This document shows, piece by piece, positions 1 through 7,969 of a DNA stretch of 64,000 nt. The position numbers and the translations under genes are program-made. Position 1 is the stretch's first letter. Every line of letters begins with the position of its first letter. Source of the stretch: Candidatus Omnitrophica bacterium UBA6210 (GTDB lineage: Bacteria; Omnitrophota; Gorgyraeia; Velamenicoccales; Velamenicoccaceae); contig DISM01000004.1 of NCBI GenBank assembly GCA_002421805.1, positions 500,662 through 564,661 on the forward strand. The letters run 5' to 3'. The notes under the pieces are model-generated. The model saw only the letters and a program-made list of their open reading frames with translations, ran no database searches and was not told the DNA's origin.

Positions 1-94
1 GCCTGGTTGTAAAAAACGCCCCCGCCCCCAGGGCCTCGAATACATTTAGCCTGTAGCGGTTTTTTTCCTTTTGGAGAACGAGTGCCTCGGCCAT
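1..94 (-). CDS. N-terminus of PgeF/YfiH-type laccase-domain protein (partial)
   Basis: Only the first 31 codons lie in the window; the gene runs off its left end. The ATG at 94-92 overlaps the TAA of the preceding DUF167 gene (TAATG). The peptide begins MAEALVLQ and reaches an ALGAGAFFTTR stretch. That resembles the start of the PgeF/YfiH fold, where a variable first segment leads into a conserved hydrophobic-FTTR motif. Known members act on purine nucleosides or on the peptidoglycan-stem quality-control step. Tight coupling to a DUF167 gene is a common neighbourhood for this family. Seen: open frame and coupling. Inferred: family, from one short motif. Confidence 0.45.
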   Translation of the reverse strand, partial: MAEALVLQKEKNRYRLNVFEALGAGAFFTTR

Positions 95-312
95 TATCCG
101 GGGATTTCGACGATCTTGGTATGCGTATGGAGGCCTTGTCTGATGCGGACATCGCTCTTGCGGACGCAGAAGTGTTCGGCGATGAGCTCAACCAAGGCCT
201 TGTTGGCTTTCCCTTTTTCAGGCGCAACGCTCACATAGACCTTCAGGCGGCCGGCCTCCTGCACGACTTTATTGCGGGAGGATTTTGGGATGACCTTGAT
301 TTCAAGGATCAC
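94..312 (-). CDS. DUF167 (YggU-type) protein
   Basis: This is a 72-residue protein from a GTG start at 312. GAGGGG lies a few bases upstream, inside the end of rmuC, and the two genes overlap by 11 bases. The frame stays open further upstream to an in-frame start at 381, but that extension is basic and unlike the family, whereas LEIKVIPKSSRN is the classic DUF167 beginning. The central A-P-E-K-G-K-A-N-x-A motif and the later V-x-I-x-x-G stretch are present. The family is a small alpha/beta fold of unknown biochemical role. Family assignment is firm, function is not known. Confidence 0.88.
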   Translation of the reverse strand: MILEIKVIPKSSRNKVVQEAGRLKVYVSVAPEKGKANKALVELIAEHFCVRKSDVRIRQGLHTHTKIVEIPG

Positions 313-1465
313 GAGGCCCCTCAAGTTGCGCGGCGTCGTCCGTCTGACGCAGGTCTTCGATCTTTTTGAGCTGCCTGTCAAGCTGGTTCTTGCGCGTGGT
401 CACGAGCGCATCGTATTCTTTGCGGGCATCCTCCAGCCGCTCCCCCATCTTCTCTAAAGACGCGCAGAACGCCTGATATTGTTTCTTGAAAGATTCAAGG
501 ACGGAAAAGATCTGGCGCGTCGTGCCTTCCAAGCGGAACATATCCATGGCCTGGCGGATCACCGCCAGGATGGCGTAGAGCGTCAAAGGCGAACAGAAGA
601 TCACGCGCTGTTTCATGGCCTCGTCGAGGATCGAGCGGTCGCTCTGATTGATAAAGGTATAAACCTGCTCATTCGGGATGAACACGATCACATAGTCGAG
701 CGTCTGCTCCTGGGGATCGATATAATCGCGCGTCGTGACTTCCTTAATGCGTTGGCGCACGTCGCGCAGGAACTGCGTTTTGTAAGCGTCCTTCTCCTGG
801 TCGTTTTTGGCCTCGAAAAATCTCTGATAGTTCATGAGAGGAAACTTGACGTCCATGTTCAGCTTCAGGCCCTGCGGCAAAAAGAAGGTGTAGTCCGGCC
901 TTGCTGCCCCTTGAGCCTTCTGCTTGGCATAATTGACGCCTTCGATGAAACCCGCCAGGCGCAAGACGTCCTCCGCCATGCGCTCTCCCCATTGGCCGAT
1001 GGCCTTGGTCGAGGCTAGGGCCGCCCTAAGATGGTCGGTCGTCTCCTGGAGCTTGGACGTCTCGACGTTCATCCTCTCGATATCTTTCGACAGATGGGCA
1101 AACTTTTCCACGCGGTCCTTTTCCAGGCCGCCCATGAGGTCTTTGACGCGCGACAATTCCGCCTTCATCTCTTCCAGGCTCTTGTCGATGAGTTCTTTTT
1201 TGCCGACGAGGTCCTTTTCGCCCATGGCGCTCAAACTCTGGAATTTCTCGTGCGCCAGCCTGAGGAACTCTTCCGAGTTCTTGGAGAGCGCCTCCAGAGA
1301 CAGGGTGGCGAAGATACCCTTGAGCTGGTCGACGGCCTGGTTCAACTGCTGTTCATGGTCCAGGCCCGTCCTGCGGCCCCCAAGACGCCTTAACCAAAAG
1401 ACGGCAAAGGCCAAGACCAAGCCGACAGCCATGCCGATCAGGATCTGTAAAAATGGCGAACTCAT
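302..1465 (-). CDS. rmuC: RmuC family DNA recombination protein
   Basis: RmuC-type protein of 387 residues. One N-terminal membrane segment (about residues 6-24) is followed by a charged coiled coil (about 60-170). The conserved RmuC core comes next, with the IGQWGERMAEDVLRLAGF and PDYTFFLPQG segments and a nuclease-like central fold. In E. coli RmuC limits inversions at short inverted repeats; the mechanism is poorly defined. The ATG at 1465 is preferred over GTG at 1471, because GGAG lies five bases before the ATG and is too close to the GTG. The gene leads a rmuC-DUF167-pgeF run and has a candidate promoter at 1551-1579. Confidence 0.92.
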   Translation of the reverse strand: MSSPFLQILIGMAVGLVLAFAVFWLRRLGGRRTGLDHEQQLNQAVDQLKGIFATLSLEALSKNSEEFLRLAHEKFQSLSAMGEKDLVGKKELIDKSLEEMKAELSRVKDLMGGLEKDRVEKFAHLSKDIERMNVETSKLQETTDHLRAALASTKAIGQWGERMAEDVLRLAGFIEGVNYAKQKAQGAARPDYTFFLPQGLKLNMDVKFPLMNYQRFFEAKNDQEKDAYKTQFLRDVRQRIKEVTTRDYIDPQEQTLDYVIVFIPNEQVYTFINQSDRSILDEAMKQRVIFCSPLTLYAILAVIRQAMDMFRLEGTTRQIFSVLESFKKQYQAFCASLEKMGERLEDARKEYDALVTTRKNQLDRQLKKIEDLRQTDDAAQLEGPRDP

Positions 1466-1550
1466 GCACACTCCATTCTAAGGCGTCTTCGACTTGTTTC
1501 GACGAAAAGCATTGTTGCTGCCATCACGATCTTCATACATATACGGTCTT

Positions 1551-1579
1551 ATTATAACGTAAGGATGCAGGTCCGTCTA
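1551..1579 (-). promoter_or_regulatory. Candidate sigma70 promoter of rmuC
   Basis: A perfect TATAAT (1556-1551) lies 17 bases after TAGACG (1579-1574, four of six matches to TTGACA). The predicted start of transcription leaves a leader of about 80 bases before rmuC. The -10 is strong and the -35 mediocre. Confidence 0.5.
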
Positions 1580-1634
1580 TGCCGCGTCTTAGAGGCGCCG
1601 TACCTGCCTTCGGCAAGGACGGGCGCGGCCCCAT

Positions 1635-2531
1635 TCATTTTCTGGCCAATGTGAATTTTTTGACCATCGCACAAGGCTTGTAGGACTCCTTGGCCTGGCG
1701 CAATCCCGGCACGCCCAGGTCCTGCTCCCTGTTAACAAAATCAAAACCCGGGGCCGCGCTGGCGCAGAACATTTGGTTGATCGCTTGGTAAATCCCCGGA
1801 CAGGCGTCATTCGCCTTCTCGATATGGACCACGAATGTCCGGGGATTCAAAGCTTCCCCGATGGCCACGGCCTCCACCTTGCCGCCGACACGGATCATCG
1901 CCCCCTTGACGCCAAGGCCTTCGAAGTGCCCAAGGATCTCCCTGGTCGCCTCCCGCTCATGGGCAAGCCCCTCGGTGCGCTGACAGTCTTTGGCCTGGCA
2001 CCATTCCTCCTCGAAATACAGACAACTCTCCACATCCTCTTTTTTCATCTCTGCGAATTCGAAAGGACACGTTTCCCTGAACCGCCTGATAAAATTCCTC
2101 TTGCCGTCATAAGCCGCGCCCTTCAGGTCGATCAAGTCCCTGGTGCGGTAAAGGTAATCGAAGTGGTCTCTCTGTTCCCGGACGGCAAAGCGGTCGGACG
2201 CCTGCAGGGAAGCGATGGTCTCTTCGGGCAGGCGCACAAAGACGACCGGCGTGCCGCCCGATAAAGAAAAGCACTGTTCGATCACGTCCTGTTTTTCATT
2301 CGGCGCGCACAAAGGATCGAAAACGTCGAGGCGGTCCCCTTTGCGGGAAACAATCAAAACCGCCCCGCCCAGGCGGGAAAGACAAAAATCGTATGCCGCC
2401 CTCCAGGCAAAAAGATTCGTAAATGTGTATTCCGAAATCACCGGAGGACAGGCCGCAAACAACCGGTCCAGCAGGGGTTTGTCATCCCATCCCAAGGGTC
2501 TGAGGTGAGGAAAAAAGGGAATGTCCGTCAT
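1635..2531 (-). CDS. DUF2156 phosphatidylglycerol lysyltransferase-type domain protein
   Basis: Soluble protein of 298 residues that matches the DUF2156 domain, a tandem GNAT-like fold that forms the catalytic C-terminus of MprF aminoacyl-phosphatidylglycerol synthases. Visible family features are the ISEYTFTNLFAWR start, KGAAYDGKRNFIRRF, and the C-terminal GIYQAINQMF and FVNREQDLGVPGLRQAKESY blocks. No membrane segments are present, so it is the stand-alone form. Stand-alone members have varied or unknown acceptors. It sits 78 bases after an ABC-2 permease and at the end of a lipid-acyltransferase block, which suggests a lipid or envelope substrate. Start ATG at 2531 lacks a clear Shine-Dalgarno. 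Confidence 0.85.
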   Translation of the reverse strand: MTDIPFFPHLRPLGWDDKPLLDRLFAACPPVISEYTFTNLFAWRAAYDFCLSRLGGAVLIVSRKGDRLDVFDPLCAPNEKQDVIEQCFSLSGGTPVVFVRLPEETIASLQASDRFAVREQRDHFDYLYRTRDLIDLKGAAYDGKRNFIRRFRETCPFEFAEMKKEDVESCLYFEEEWCQAKDCQRTEGLAHEREATREILGHFEGLGVKGAMIRVGGKVEAVAIGEALNPRTFVVHIEKANDACPGIYQAINQMFCASAAPGFDFVNREQDLGVPGLRQAKESYKPCAMVKKFTLARK

Positions 2532-2609
2532 ATCTTTTTCGTCGTCAACAATTGCAGAATGAAGCGAGAAAAACCGGCTTAAAGCCCCGGCGATCCATCG
2601 CGGAAGGAT

Positions 2610-3392
2610 TCATTTCAACAATCTCTTTTTCATCAAAACAATGCCGACATAACAGGAGGCGACAGCCAGAACAGCCAGAATCAGAATGTCGAACATCATG
2701 CCGGTTGCCGGCCGGCCCAGGGCCAGGCCGCGCAGGGCGGAAACCAGATACGTGAGAGGGAAAAAACGCGCCACGGCCTGGGCCCACCCCGGCAGCGTCT
2801 CCAAAGGAAAAAAGACGCCGCTTAACAAAAACATCGGCGTGATGAAAAGAAAGACCGGAAAATTGAACATCTCGATGTTCTTCACCAGACCCGTGAAACA
2901 CATGCCCAACCCCGAAAAAGCCATCCCCGCCAGCAACGCGACAGGAAGGATCCACAGCCCCAGGGGCAGGGCGATCAGGCCGAAACCCAACAGGACAACA
3001 AACATGATCGCAGCGGCCATGAACGCCTTGGTCGCGCCCCAAACCAGCTCCCCGAAAATGATATCCTCCAGGGTCAAGGGCGTCGAAAGGATAGCGTCAA
3101 ACGTCTTCTGGAAATACATCCGGACAAACGATGCATACGTCGTCTCAAAAAAACCATGGTTCATGACGGACGCGGCCACAAGCCCCGGCGCGATGAATGC
3201 CAGATAGGAAACATCGGACTGCATATAGGAAACCCTCGGGACAAGCCCTCCCAGCCCGATGCCGAAGGCAAAGAGATACAGGACGGGTTCAAGCAGGGGC
3301 GGAATGAAATTCACTTTCCACGTCGCAAGATAGACGTCGAAATTCCTCTGCCAAACGCGCCAGAATTTAAAGCTCAGATTTTGGTTCATCAT
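2610..3392 (-). CDS. ABC-2 type transporter permease
   Basis: Membrane protein of 260 residues with about six hydrophobic segments. It has the ABC-2 superfamily layout seen in NodJ/DrrB-like exporters: an N-terminal cytosolic stretch, FIPPLLEPVLYLFAFGIGLG as the first segment, and a SALRGLALGRP motif before the last helix. These permeases dimerise and export lipids, glycolipids, drugs or polysaccharides with a separate ATPase, here almost certainly the product of 3526-4464. Two adjacent ATGs (3392 and 3389) could serve as start. The spacer to the ATPase gene is filled by a repeat array (3456-3520). Confidence 0.9.
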   Translation of the reverse strand: MMNQNLSFKFWRVWQRNFDVYLATWKVNFIPPLLEPVLYLFAFGIGLGGLVPRVSYMQSDVSYLAFIAPGLVAASVMNHGFFETTYASFVRMYFQKTFDAILSTPLTLEDIIFGELVWGATKAFMAAAIMFVVLLGFGLIALPLGLWILPVALLAGMAFSGLGMCFTGLVKNIEMFNFPVFLFITPMFLLSGVFFPLETLPGWAQAVARFFPLTYLVSALRGLALGRPATGMMFDILILAVLAVASCYVGIVLMKKRLLK

Positions 3393-3455
3393 CTTCTGCG
3401 TCGGTAAAACTTATAGAGATGCTTTTACAACCCTCAGCCATCTACGGGAGCATAA

Positions 3456-3520
3456 AAATCCTAAACTCTAAATCCTAAACCCTAAACAAAAACCAAACCC
3501 AAAATTTAAAAATAGGATTT
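3456..3520. repeat. Degenerate CCTAAAC word array with flanking inverted repeat
   Basis: The 132-base spacer between the ABC ATPase and permease genes holds imperfect tandem copies of CTAAACC/CTAAATC (3461-3487). AAATCCTA (3456-3463) and TAGGATTT (3513-3520) bracket it as an inverted repeat. It is AT-rich and unlike the flanking coding DNA. I see no promoter in it. Confidence 0.7.
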
Positions 3521-3525
3521 AAAGC

Positions 3526-4464
3526 TCAATCCCTCAAATCCCTGCCCGTCACCTTTAAAAAGACGTCCTCAAGATTCGCCATACGCAAAAGACAGCGCTC
3601 TTCCCCGAACCGGTCAACAAGCAGTTTATATGTCGAAACACCGTCGTCCGTGAAAACGTAGCAATGGGTGGCCGACGTCTCAAACGCAAGACGCAGGTCG
3701 CGCAGCGCCCCGACGACAGGGGCCTCGACGCTGGCAACCTCGACGACATAACGCCCGACGTTCTGGGCCAGGAGTTGGCGGGGAGAACCTTCCTGGATGA
3801 TGCGGCCCTGGTCCATGATGATGAGCCGGTCGCAAAGATGTTCGGCCTCGTCCATATAATGCGTCGTCAGGACCACCGACGTCCCCTGGCGCTTGACCTG
3901 AATGATCGTCTCCCAGATCTGGTGCCTGGCCTGCGGATCAAGCCCCGTTGTCGGCTCGTCCAGGATCAATAGTTCCGGCTTATTGAGGAGCGAACGGACC
4001 ATCATGAGGCGGCGTTTCATGCCGCCGGATAATTCTTCGATCGCCGCTTTTCTCTTGTGATAAAGGCCGATGAAATGCAGGAGCTCCTCGCAGCGCTTTT
4101 CCACGTCCGGGCCCGTGATGTCGAAATAGCGCGCGAAAACACGCAGGTTATCCCACACGTTGAGATCGGGATCAAGATTGTTTTCCTGCGGGCAAACCCC
4201 GAGGCGCGCCTTGATCCGACGCGCCTGGCGATGCACGTCAAACCCCAGGACCTCCAGAAGCCCGGAGGTGGGCGGGATAAAACAATGGACCATCCTGACG
4301 GTGGTCGTCTTGCCGGCGCCGTTGGGCCCCAAAAGACCGAAGCATTCGTGGGGCCGGACGTCGAAATCGATACCCGAGACAGCCGCCGTCTCTCCGAAAT
4401 TCTTGGTCAGCTGCCTGGCCCTGACGACAGGCTGGGCGCCGGAAGGATCAACAGGCGGCGTCAT
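3526..4464 (-). CDS. ABC transporter ATP-binding protein (exporter type)
   Basis: This 312-residue ATPase of the NodI/DrrA class is the partner of the permease downstream. Walker A GPNGAGKT is at residues 46-53, the signature is LSGGMKRR, and Walker B with D-loop reads LLILDEPTTGLDP. Its C-terminal extension of roughly 80 residues is typical of this exporter class. The ATG at 4464 overlaps the stop of the redoxin gene (TGATG) and has GGAGGGG about eight bases upstream. A longer frame to 4494 lies wholly inside the redoxin gene and is rejected. Coupling suggests transporter and redoxin are made together. Confidence 0.93.
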   Translation of the reverse strand: MTPPVDPSGAQPVVRARQLTKNFGETAAVSGIDFDVRPHECFGLLGPNGAGKTTTVRMVHCFIPPTSGLLEVLGFDVHRQARRIKARLGVCPQENNLDPDLNVWDNLRVFARYFDITGPDVEKRCEELLHFIGLYHKRKAAIEELSGGMKRRLMMVRSLLNKPELLILDEPTTGLDPQARHQIWETIIQVKRQGTSVVLTTHYMDEAEHLCDRLIIMDQGRIIQEGSPRQLLAQNVGRYVVEVASVEAPVVGALRDLRLAFETSATHCYVFTDDGVSTYKLLVDRFGEERCLLRMANLEDVFLKVTGRDLRD

Positions 4465-4946
4465 CACAAAGCCCCTCCCTCGCGCTCCGGACACTGACTC
4501 TCGATAAATTCAAGCGACCTTGCGATATCCTCAAAAGACGGCAGTTCATGGGCCGCAGCCGCCAGATATTCAAAAAACACATCCCCATGTCTGTCCGTGA
4601 TGAAAAGAGCGGCGAAAGCCTCCCCTTCGGCAAAAGAGATGAACCGGCGCAAGACCTCCCTCTTCTCGTCTGAAAGAACGGCAAACAAGAGGCGGTGCGC
4701 CTGATACAATGCTCCGACGACCTCGCAACACGAGGGACAGACGACGGCGATAACGGCATTTTGTTGCCTGAGGACGGCAGCGGCTTGATCAAGATGCATC
4801 AAAAAATCCCGGTCTGCCTGCGTCATGAAAAAAAGGACCAGGTTCTTGTCGCGTTTATAGTCTGAAGTGTCGAACATCCCGCCGCTGTTGGCCTGGAGAC
4901 GAAACGAAGGGATAAGACTGCGTTCCGGGATAAGGGATTTCGCCAT
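4464..4946 (-). CDS. Redoxin-like protein without the usual peroxidatic cysteine
   Basis: Protein of 160 residues with a thioredoxin/AhpC-TSA-like fold pattern: SLIPSFRLQANSGGMFDTSDY then NLVLFFMTQADRDFLMHL. At the position where peroxiredoxins or TlpA proteins carry their reactive cysteine there is none. The only cysteines are in a VCPSCCEVV stretch near residues 69-76, after the second strand, which could be a redox or metal site. No signal peptide. It lies between the OlsA-type gene (33 bases away) and the ABC ATPase gene (1-base overlap). The fold assignment is fair, catalytic activity is doubtful. Confidence 0.6.
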   Translation of the reverse strand: MAKSLIPERSLIPSFRLQANSGGMFDTSDYKRDKNLVLFFMTQADRDFLMHLDQAAAVLRQQNAVIAVVCPSCCEVVGALYQAHRLLFAVLSDEKREVLRRFISFAEGEAFAALFITDRHGDVFFEYLAAAAHELPSFEDIARSLEFIESQCPEREGGAL

Positions 4947-4979
4947 GCGTACCTCTGACGGCGTTTTGCGCGCCTTCTG

Positions 4980-5771
4980 TTAGGAAATGACCGGCGCAGA
5001 AAGAGACGAAGCGATCATTGTAAATGCGCGCTCGCTGATGGCCTTGCGCGCGGAATCTTTCTCGTCCTGGACAGGCAAACAGATCGTTTCGTGGATAACC
5101 ACATCCACCTCGATCGAACGGTGGCCAAGGAGACGGAAAAAATGGTCCATGAACGTCATCTCTCCGTACCAGTAGACCTGTCTGCGGTTCTCCCCCGTCA
5201 AGGGCCGGCCGTCGATCGCCCGGTAACTCAGGGTCACGGGCACGACCCCGCAACCCGCCTTCAGGGGCGCTTCAAAAAAAGCCGATTTGAATGGCAGGAG
5301 CCTCTCTCCGTTTGTCGACGTCCCCTCCGGAAAAAACAGGACGTTGACCCCCTGGCGCAAGACGCCGGCGATCTCCTCGATATACTCGCTGATGTGGTTC
5401 TTCCTCTGCCTGTCGATGAAAAGGGTCCCCGACAATTCCGTCATGGCCCCGATCAGCGGCCAGCGTTTCAACTCGCTCTTGCTGGTATAGATAACGGGAA
5501 AGAGCGCCCCAAGGACAAAACCATCGAGATAACCGACATGGTTGCTGACCAGAAACAGGCCGCCGGCCGGCGCCTGTCCTGGACCCGCAAGGCGCATGCG
5601 CACGCCGATCAGGCGCACAAGGCACCAGGCGAGCGCACGGTTCAGGTGCGCGATCGGGACCCACCGCCTCTTGGGCCTCAAGACAAAAAAACTCAGCCGC
5701 ACAAGACAGGCGGCCAGGAGATAAACGACAAAACACACGACGCAGGGGATCAGTTTGAATAAACGCCTCAT
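4980..5771 (-). CDS. Lysophospholipid/ornithine-lipid acyltransferase (PlsC/OlsA type)
   Basis: Acyltransferase of 263 residues in the PlsC family, which moves acyl chains from acyl-ACP or acyl-CoA to a lyso-lipid at the inner membrane. The catalytic H-x4-D box is NHVGYLD (H78, D83) and the substrate block FPEGT is at 147-151. Hydrophobic segments near residues 8-30 anchor it. Its ATG overlaps the stop of the OlsB-type gene by four bases (ATGA), with GAAAGGACGC before it. That pairing is the classic olsBA arrangement, in which OlsA O-acylates lyso-ornithine lipid. Alternative: a general 1-acylglycerol-3-phosphate acyltransferase. Confidence 0.85.
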   Translation of the reverse strand: MRRLFKLIPCVVCFVVYLLAACLVRLSFFVLRPKRRWVPIAHLNRALAWCLVRLIGVRMRLAGPGQAPAGGLFLVSNHVGYLDGFVLGALFPVIYTSKSELKRWPLIGAMTELSGTLFIDRQRKNHISEYIEEIAGVLRQGVNVLFFPEGTSTNGERLLPFKSAFFEAPLKAGCGVVPVTLSYRAIDGRPLTGENRRQVYWYGEMTFMDHFFRLLGHRSIEVDVVIHETICLPVQDEKDSARKAISERAFTMIASSLSAPVIS

Positions 5772-6520
5772 GCGTCCTTTCTGAGGCGCATGCGGTCCAC
5801 ATACGCCGAGGAGATCTTGTCCATTTCCAGGAGCATGAAAAAATCAACCGTGCCGAATTCGTCGTCGAGGACAGGCTCGCCGCAGACAAAGGCGCCGAAT
5901 TTAAGATACGAACGGACCAAAGACGGGATCTTGAGCAAGACCGTTTTCTCCCGCCCTTCGATGCTGCAATGGCGGTCGAGCCGGCCGAAGGCCTTGGCGG
6001 CCACGGGACGCACGCGCAGGGCCGGCGGAGCCAAATGGTCGCGTTTCAGCAAGGCAAAGATGGCGCTGACATCCGCGGCATCCGTGGTATAGACGCTGGG
6101 ACAGCCCGTAATATACTTGACGCGATGACGGCGGACGTAATCAATGATGCCGGCCCACAGGAGCATGACGATCGCGTTGCGGCGGTAGTCTTTATGGACG
6201 CAGGACCGTCCCATTTCGAGGATATCGTCTTTGATACCCTTAAGATTGGAAAGGTCGAATTCGTTCTCGGCATAAAACTTCCCTGACGGCCCCAGGCGCC
6301 GCCCCAAAAGCAGCCGGTAGGTCCCGATCACGGACTTTTGCGCCTTATCGATGATGAGGATATGATCACAGATGTCGTCAAAGGCGTCGCAGTCCAGCCC
6401 GCGGACGTAAGAAGCCTCCAGCCCCTTCTTCATTTCGAGGTTGAACACCTCAAAACGCAGACGCTGGGCGGATTCAATCTCTTCCTTTGACGATGCCAGT
6501 TTGATCTCGAAATCGCTCAT
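5768..6520 (-). CDS. OlsB-type N-acyltransferase (hemolysin-like GNAT)
   Basis: Protein of 250 residues with the OlsB-type GNAT signature: LRFEVFNLE, then CDAFDDICDHILIID, VIGTYRLL and LEMGRSCVHKDYRR. OlsB transfers a 3-hydroxyacyl chain from ACP to the alpha-amine of ornithine, making lyso-ornithine lipid. The same fold also occurs in autoinducer synthases, but the D-x-F-D-x-x-C-D-H block and the OlsA-type gene coupled behind it favour an aminolipid role. No clear Shine-Dalgarno precedes the ATG at 6520. Substrate identity is inferred. Confidence 0.8.
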   Translation of the reverse strand: MSDFEIKLASSKEEIESAQRLRFEVFNLEMKKGLEASYVRGLDCDAFDDICDHILIIDKAQKSVIGTYRLLLGRRLGPSGKFYAENEFDLSNLKGIKDDILEMGRSCVHKDYRRNAIVMLLWAGIIDYVRRHRVKYITGCPSVYTTDAADVSAIFALLKRDHLAPPALRVRPVAAKAFGRLDRHCSIEGREKTVLLKIPSLVRSYLKFGAFVCGEPVLDDEFGTVDFFMLLEMDKISSAYVDRMRLRKDA

Positions 6521-6628
6521 GACAAGACAAAAATACCTACTAAGGGATTCGTGTGTTTATGTTGACCATCCTCCGGGAAGACCCGGAAAAGCCAAAGGGT
6601 CTTCTGCAGGCCGCGCAAATTGCAGGCC

Positions 6629-7141
6629 TCACTTATGGAAACGGGGCCACCATCGGGGCGTGGCACGGACGTAAGCGGCATACTGATCGCCGAACCGAAC
6701 GGTCAGGGACCTCTCTTCAACCAGGACAAAAAGATGCATGATAAAGAAAATGACCGCCGCATAAGCCAGGATACCCCAGGAGCCAAGCAGGAAGCCGCTC
6801 CCCAAAAGGAAAATCACAGTCCCCAGGACCATGGGGTTGCGCACATAGCGATAAGGCCCGATGGAAACGAGCTTCTTGGGGTGGAAATACGGCAACGGGG
6901 TCCCTTGCCCCTTTTTGATAAAAAGCATCACGCACCAGACGGCCAGCGCATATCCCATAAGAGAGACAGGACCGCCGAGTCCCTTCAGGAACGCGTTATG
7001 GAAACCCCCGATCTTCGGGTCGATGTAGCGATGGATGAGAAACGGACATCCGATCCATAAACACATGATGAAGCTGCCGCCGATCAAAAAAGTCTTCAGG
7101 CCGTTATTCCGCTCTTCCCTGTCACAGATATTGATGAACAT
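6629..7141 (-). CDS. Isoprenylcysteine carboxyl methyltransferase-family membrane methyltransferase
   Basis: Membrane protein of 170 residues with about four hydrophobic segments and the C-terminal ICMT/PEMT core: GPYRYVRNPMVLGTVIFLLG, later LVEERSLTVRFGDQYAAYVRATPRWWP. Members methylate lipid-borne or small hydrophobic acceptors with S-adenosylmethionine. ATG at 7141 is chosen because AAGGAA lies five bases upstream; an in-frame codon at 7183 has no such site. It lies 108 bases upstream of the OlsB-type gene on the same strand, so methylation of an aminolipid headgroup is a possible but unproven role. Confidence 0.8.
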   Translation of the reverse strand: MFINICDREERNNGLKTFLIGGSFIMCLWIGCPFLIHRYIDPKIGGFHNAFLKGLGGPVSLMGYALAVWCVMLFIKKGQGTPLPYFHPKKLVSIGPYRYVRNPMVLGTVIFLLGSGFLLGSWGILAYAAVIFFIMHLFVLVEERSLTVRFGDQYAAYVRATPRWWPRFHK

Positions 7142-7216
7142 AAGATTCCTTTTCCTTAACACGTTGCGGCGGCAGAAGGACAAGCTTCAAGCCGCCGGGT
7201 CCAAGCAAGGCGTGCC

Positions 7217-7417
7217 CTACGCCTTAACGACATTGGCTGCCTGCTCTCCCTTGGCGCCCTGGATGATGTCAAATTCAACAGCCTGCCCTTCGTTGAGACT
7301 CCTGTAGCCGTCTTCCTGGATGGCTGAATGATGGACAAAAACATCCTTGCCTTCCGGCGTGCTGATAAACCCATAGCCCTTCTGGTTGCTGAACCACTTG
7401 ACAGTCCCCTTCGCCAT
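7217..7417 (-). CDS. Cold-shock domain protein (CspA family)
   Basis: This 66-residue RNA/DNA-binding protein begins MAKGTVKWF and carries both nucleic-acid motifs, KGYGFI (RNP1) and DVFVHHS (RNP2). It is a full single cold-shock domain that melts RNA structure as a chaperone. The start is set by a strong AAAGGAGG upstream of the ATG at 7417. The stop lies in a small AAGGCGT/ACGCCTT hairpin (7207-7225) that has no T-tract. The gene follows a long structured noncoding stretch (7418-7969). Confidence 0.96.
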   Translation of the reverse strand: MAKGTVKWFSNQKGYGFISTPEGKDVFVHHSAIQEDGYRSLNEGQAVEFDIIQGAKGEQAANVVKA

Positions 7418-7500
7418 GCCTCTTCCTCCTTTAATCCTTCGCAGAAATCCACGGCTCTGGCCTTGCCCCGTTGGGGCAGGCCGAAGCCGGGGTGAATGCG

Positions 7501-7795
7501 GTTGTGAAGTTCTGCTCAGGAGGAAACCCTGGTCTAAAGACCAGGGAGGCTTCACTGAGCGGACAATTTACACGAAGCGAATAATATAAGCAAACGTGGA
7601 GCCCCACAGCTCGCCCGCTGAAAGCGGGCAGGCCGTAGCCCCTTTTCCTGCTGGGCTTCCGCCGTGGTCGCCTGCCTCGGCCTACGGCCAGGACAGGCAG
7701 GGGATCCCGCCCGAATGCCCATGGCGGTGGCTTCGGTCACCGCCAATCCCCACCTTGACAGGTGGGGCATTCTGGGTGCGGGGTAAATTGTGGTT
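7501..7795 (-). mobile_element. Structured noncoding remnant resembling an IS200/IS605 (tnpB-type) right end
   Basis: The 552-base gap between csp and the cyclophilin gene carries no credible coding frame but several strong hairpins. CCCTGGTCT/AGACCAGGG is at 7527-7546, inside GCTCAG/CTGAGC (7514-7519, 7555-7560). GCCCGCT/AGCGGGC is near 7612-7628. Two nested stem-loops lie at about 7713-7771 (GGCGGTG/CACCGCC and CCCCACC/GGTGGGG, closed by GAATGCCC/GGGCATTC). Read on the minus strand, the order of hairpins ending in a TCTTTAGA-centred stem looks like the 3' end and guide-RNA region of IS605-family elements. No transposase is left. The family call rests on recall of such ends, not on a search. 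Confidence 0.4.
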
Positions 7796-7969
7796 CCGCG
7801 ACTGCGGGACGTCTGCGAATGAAAAAACCGCAAAGCCTCTATGTCTCAGCCTTGCGGTCAATGTTTCCCTGCATCATCCCGGTATACAACTGTATTGTTT
7901 TCTCGCATCACAAAATACGATAACGTATTGTTTGAAAATAGGGCGCTCCATCACCCGGCGGCGCCGATC

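Noticed and set aside
1592..1628. GC-rich hairpin near the DUF2156 stop, possible terminator
   Set aside because: No T-tract follows on the minus strand; the stem has mismatches. It may just be a palindromic repeat.
6566..6600. AAGACCC/GGGTCTT hairpin between the methyltransferase and OlsB-type genes as terminator
   Set aside because: The bases after it on the minus strand are G-rich, not T-rich.
7552..7833. 93-residue frame on the minus strand between csp and the cyclophilin gene
   Set aside because: The peptide is Arg/Ala/Pro-rich without family motifs and the DNA is a series of stable hairpins, better explained as structured noncoding DNA.
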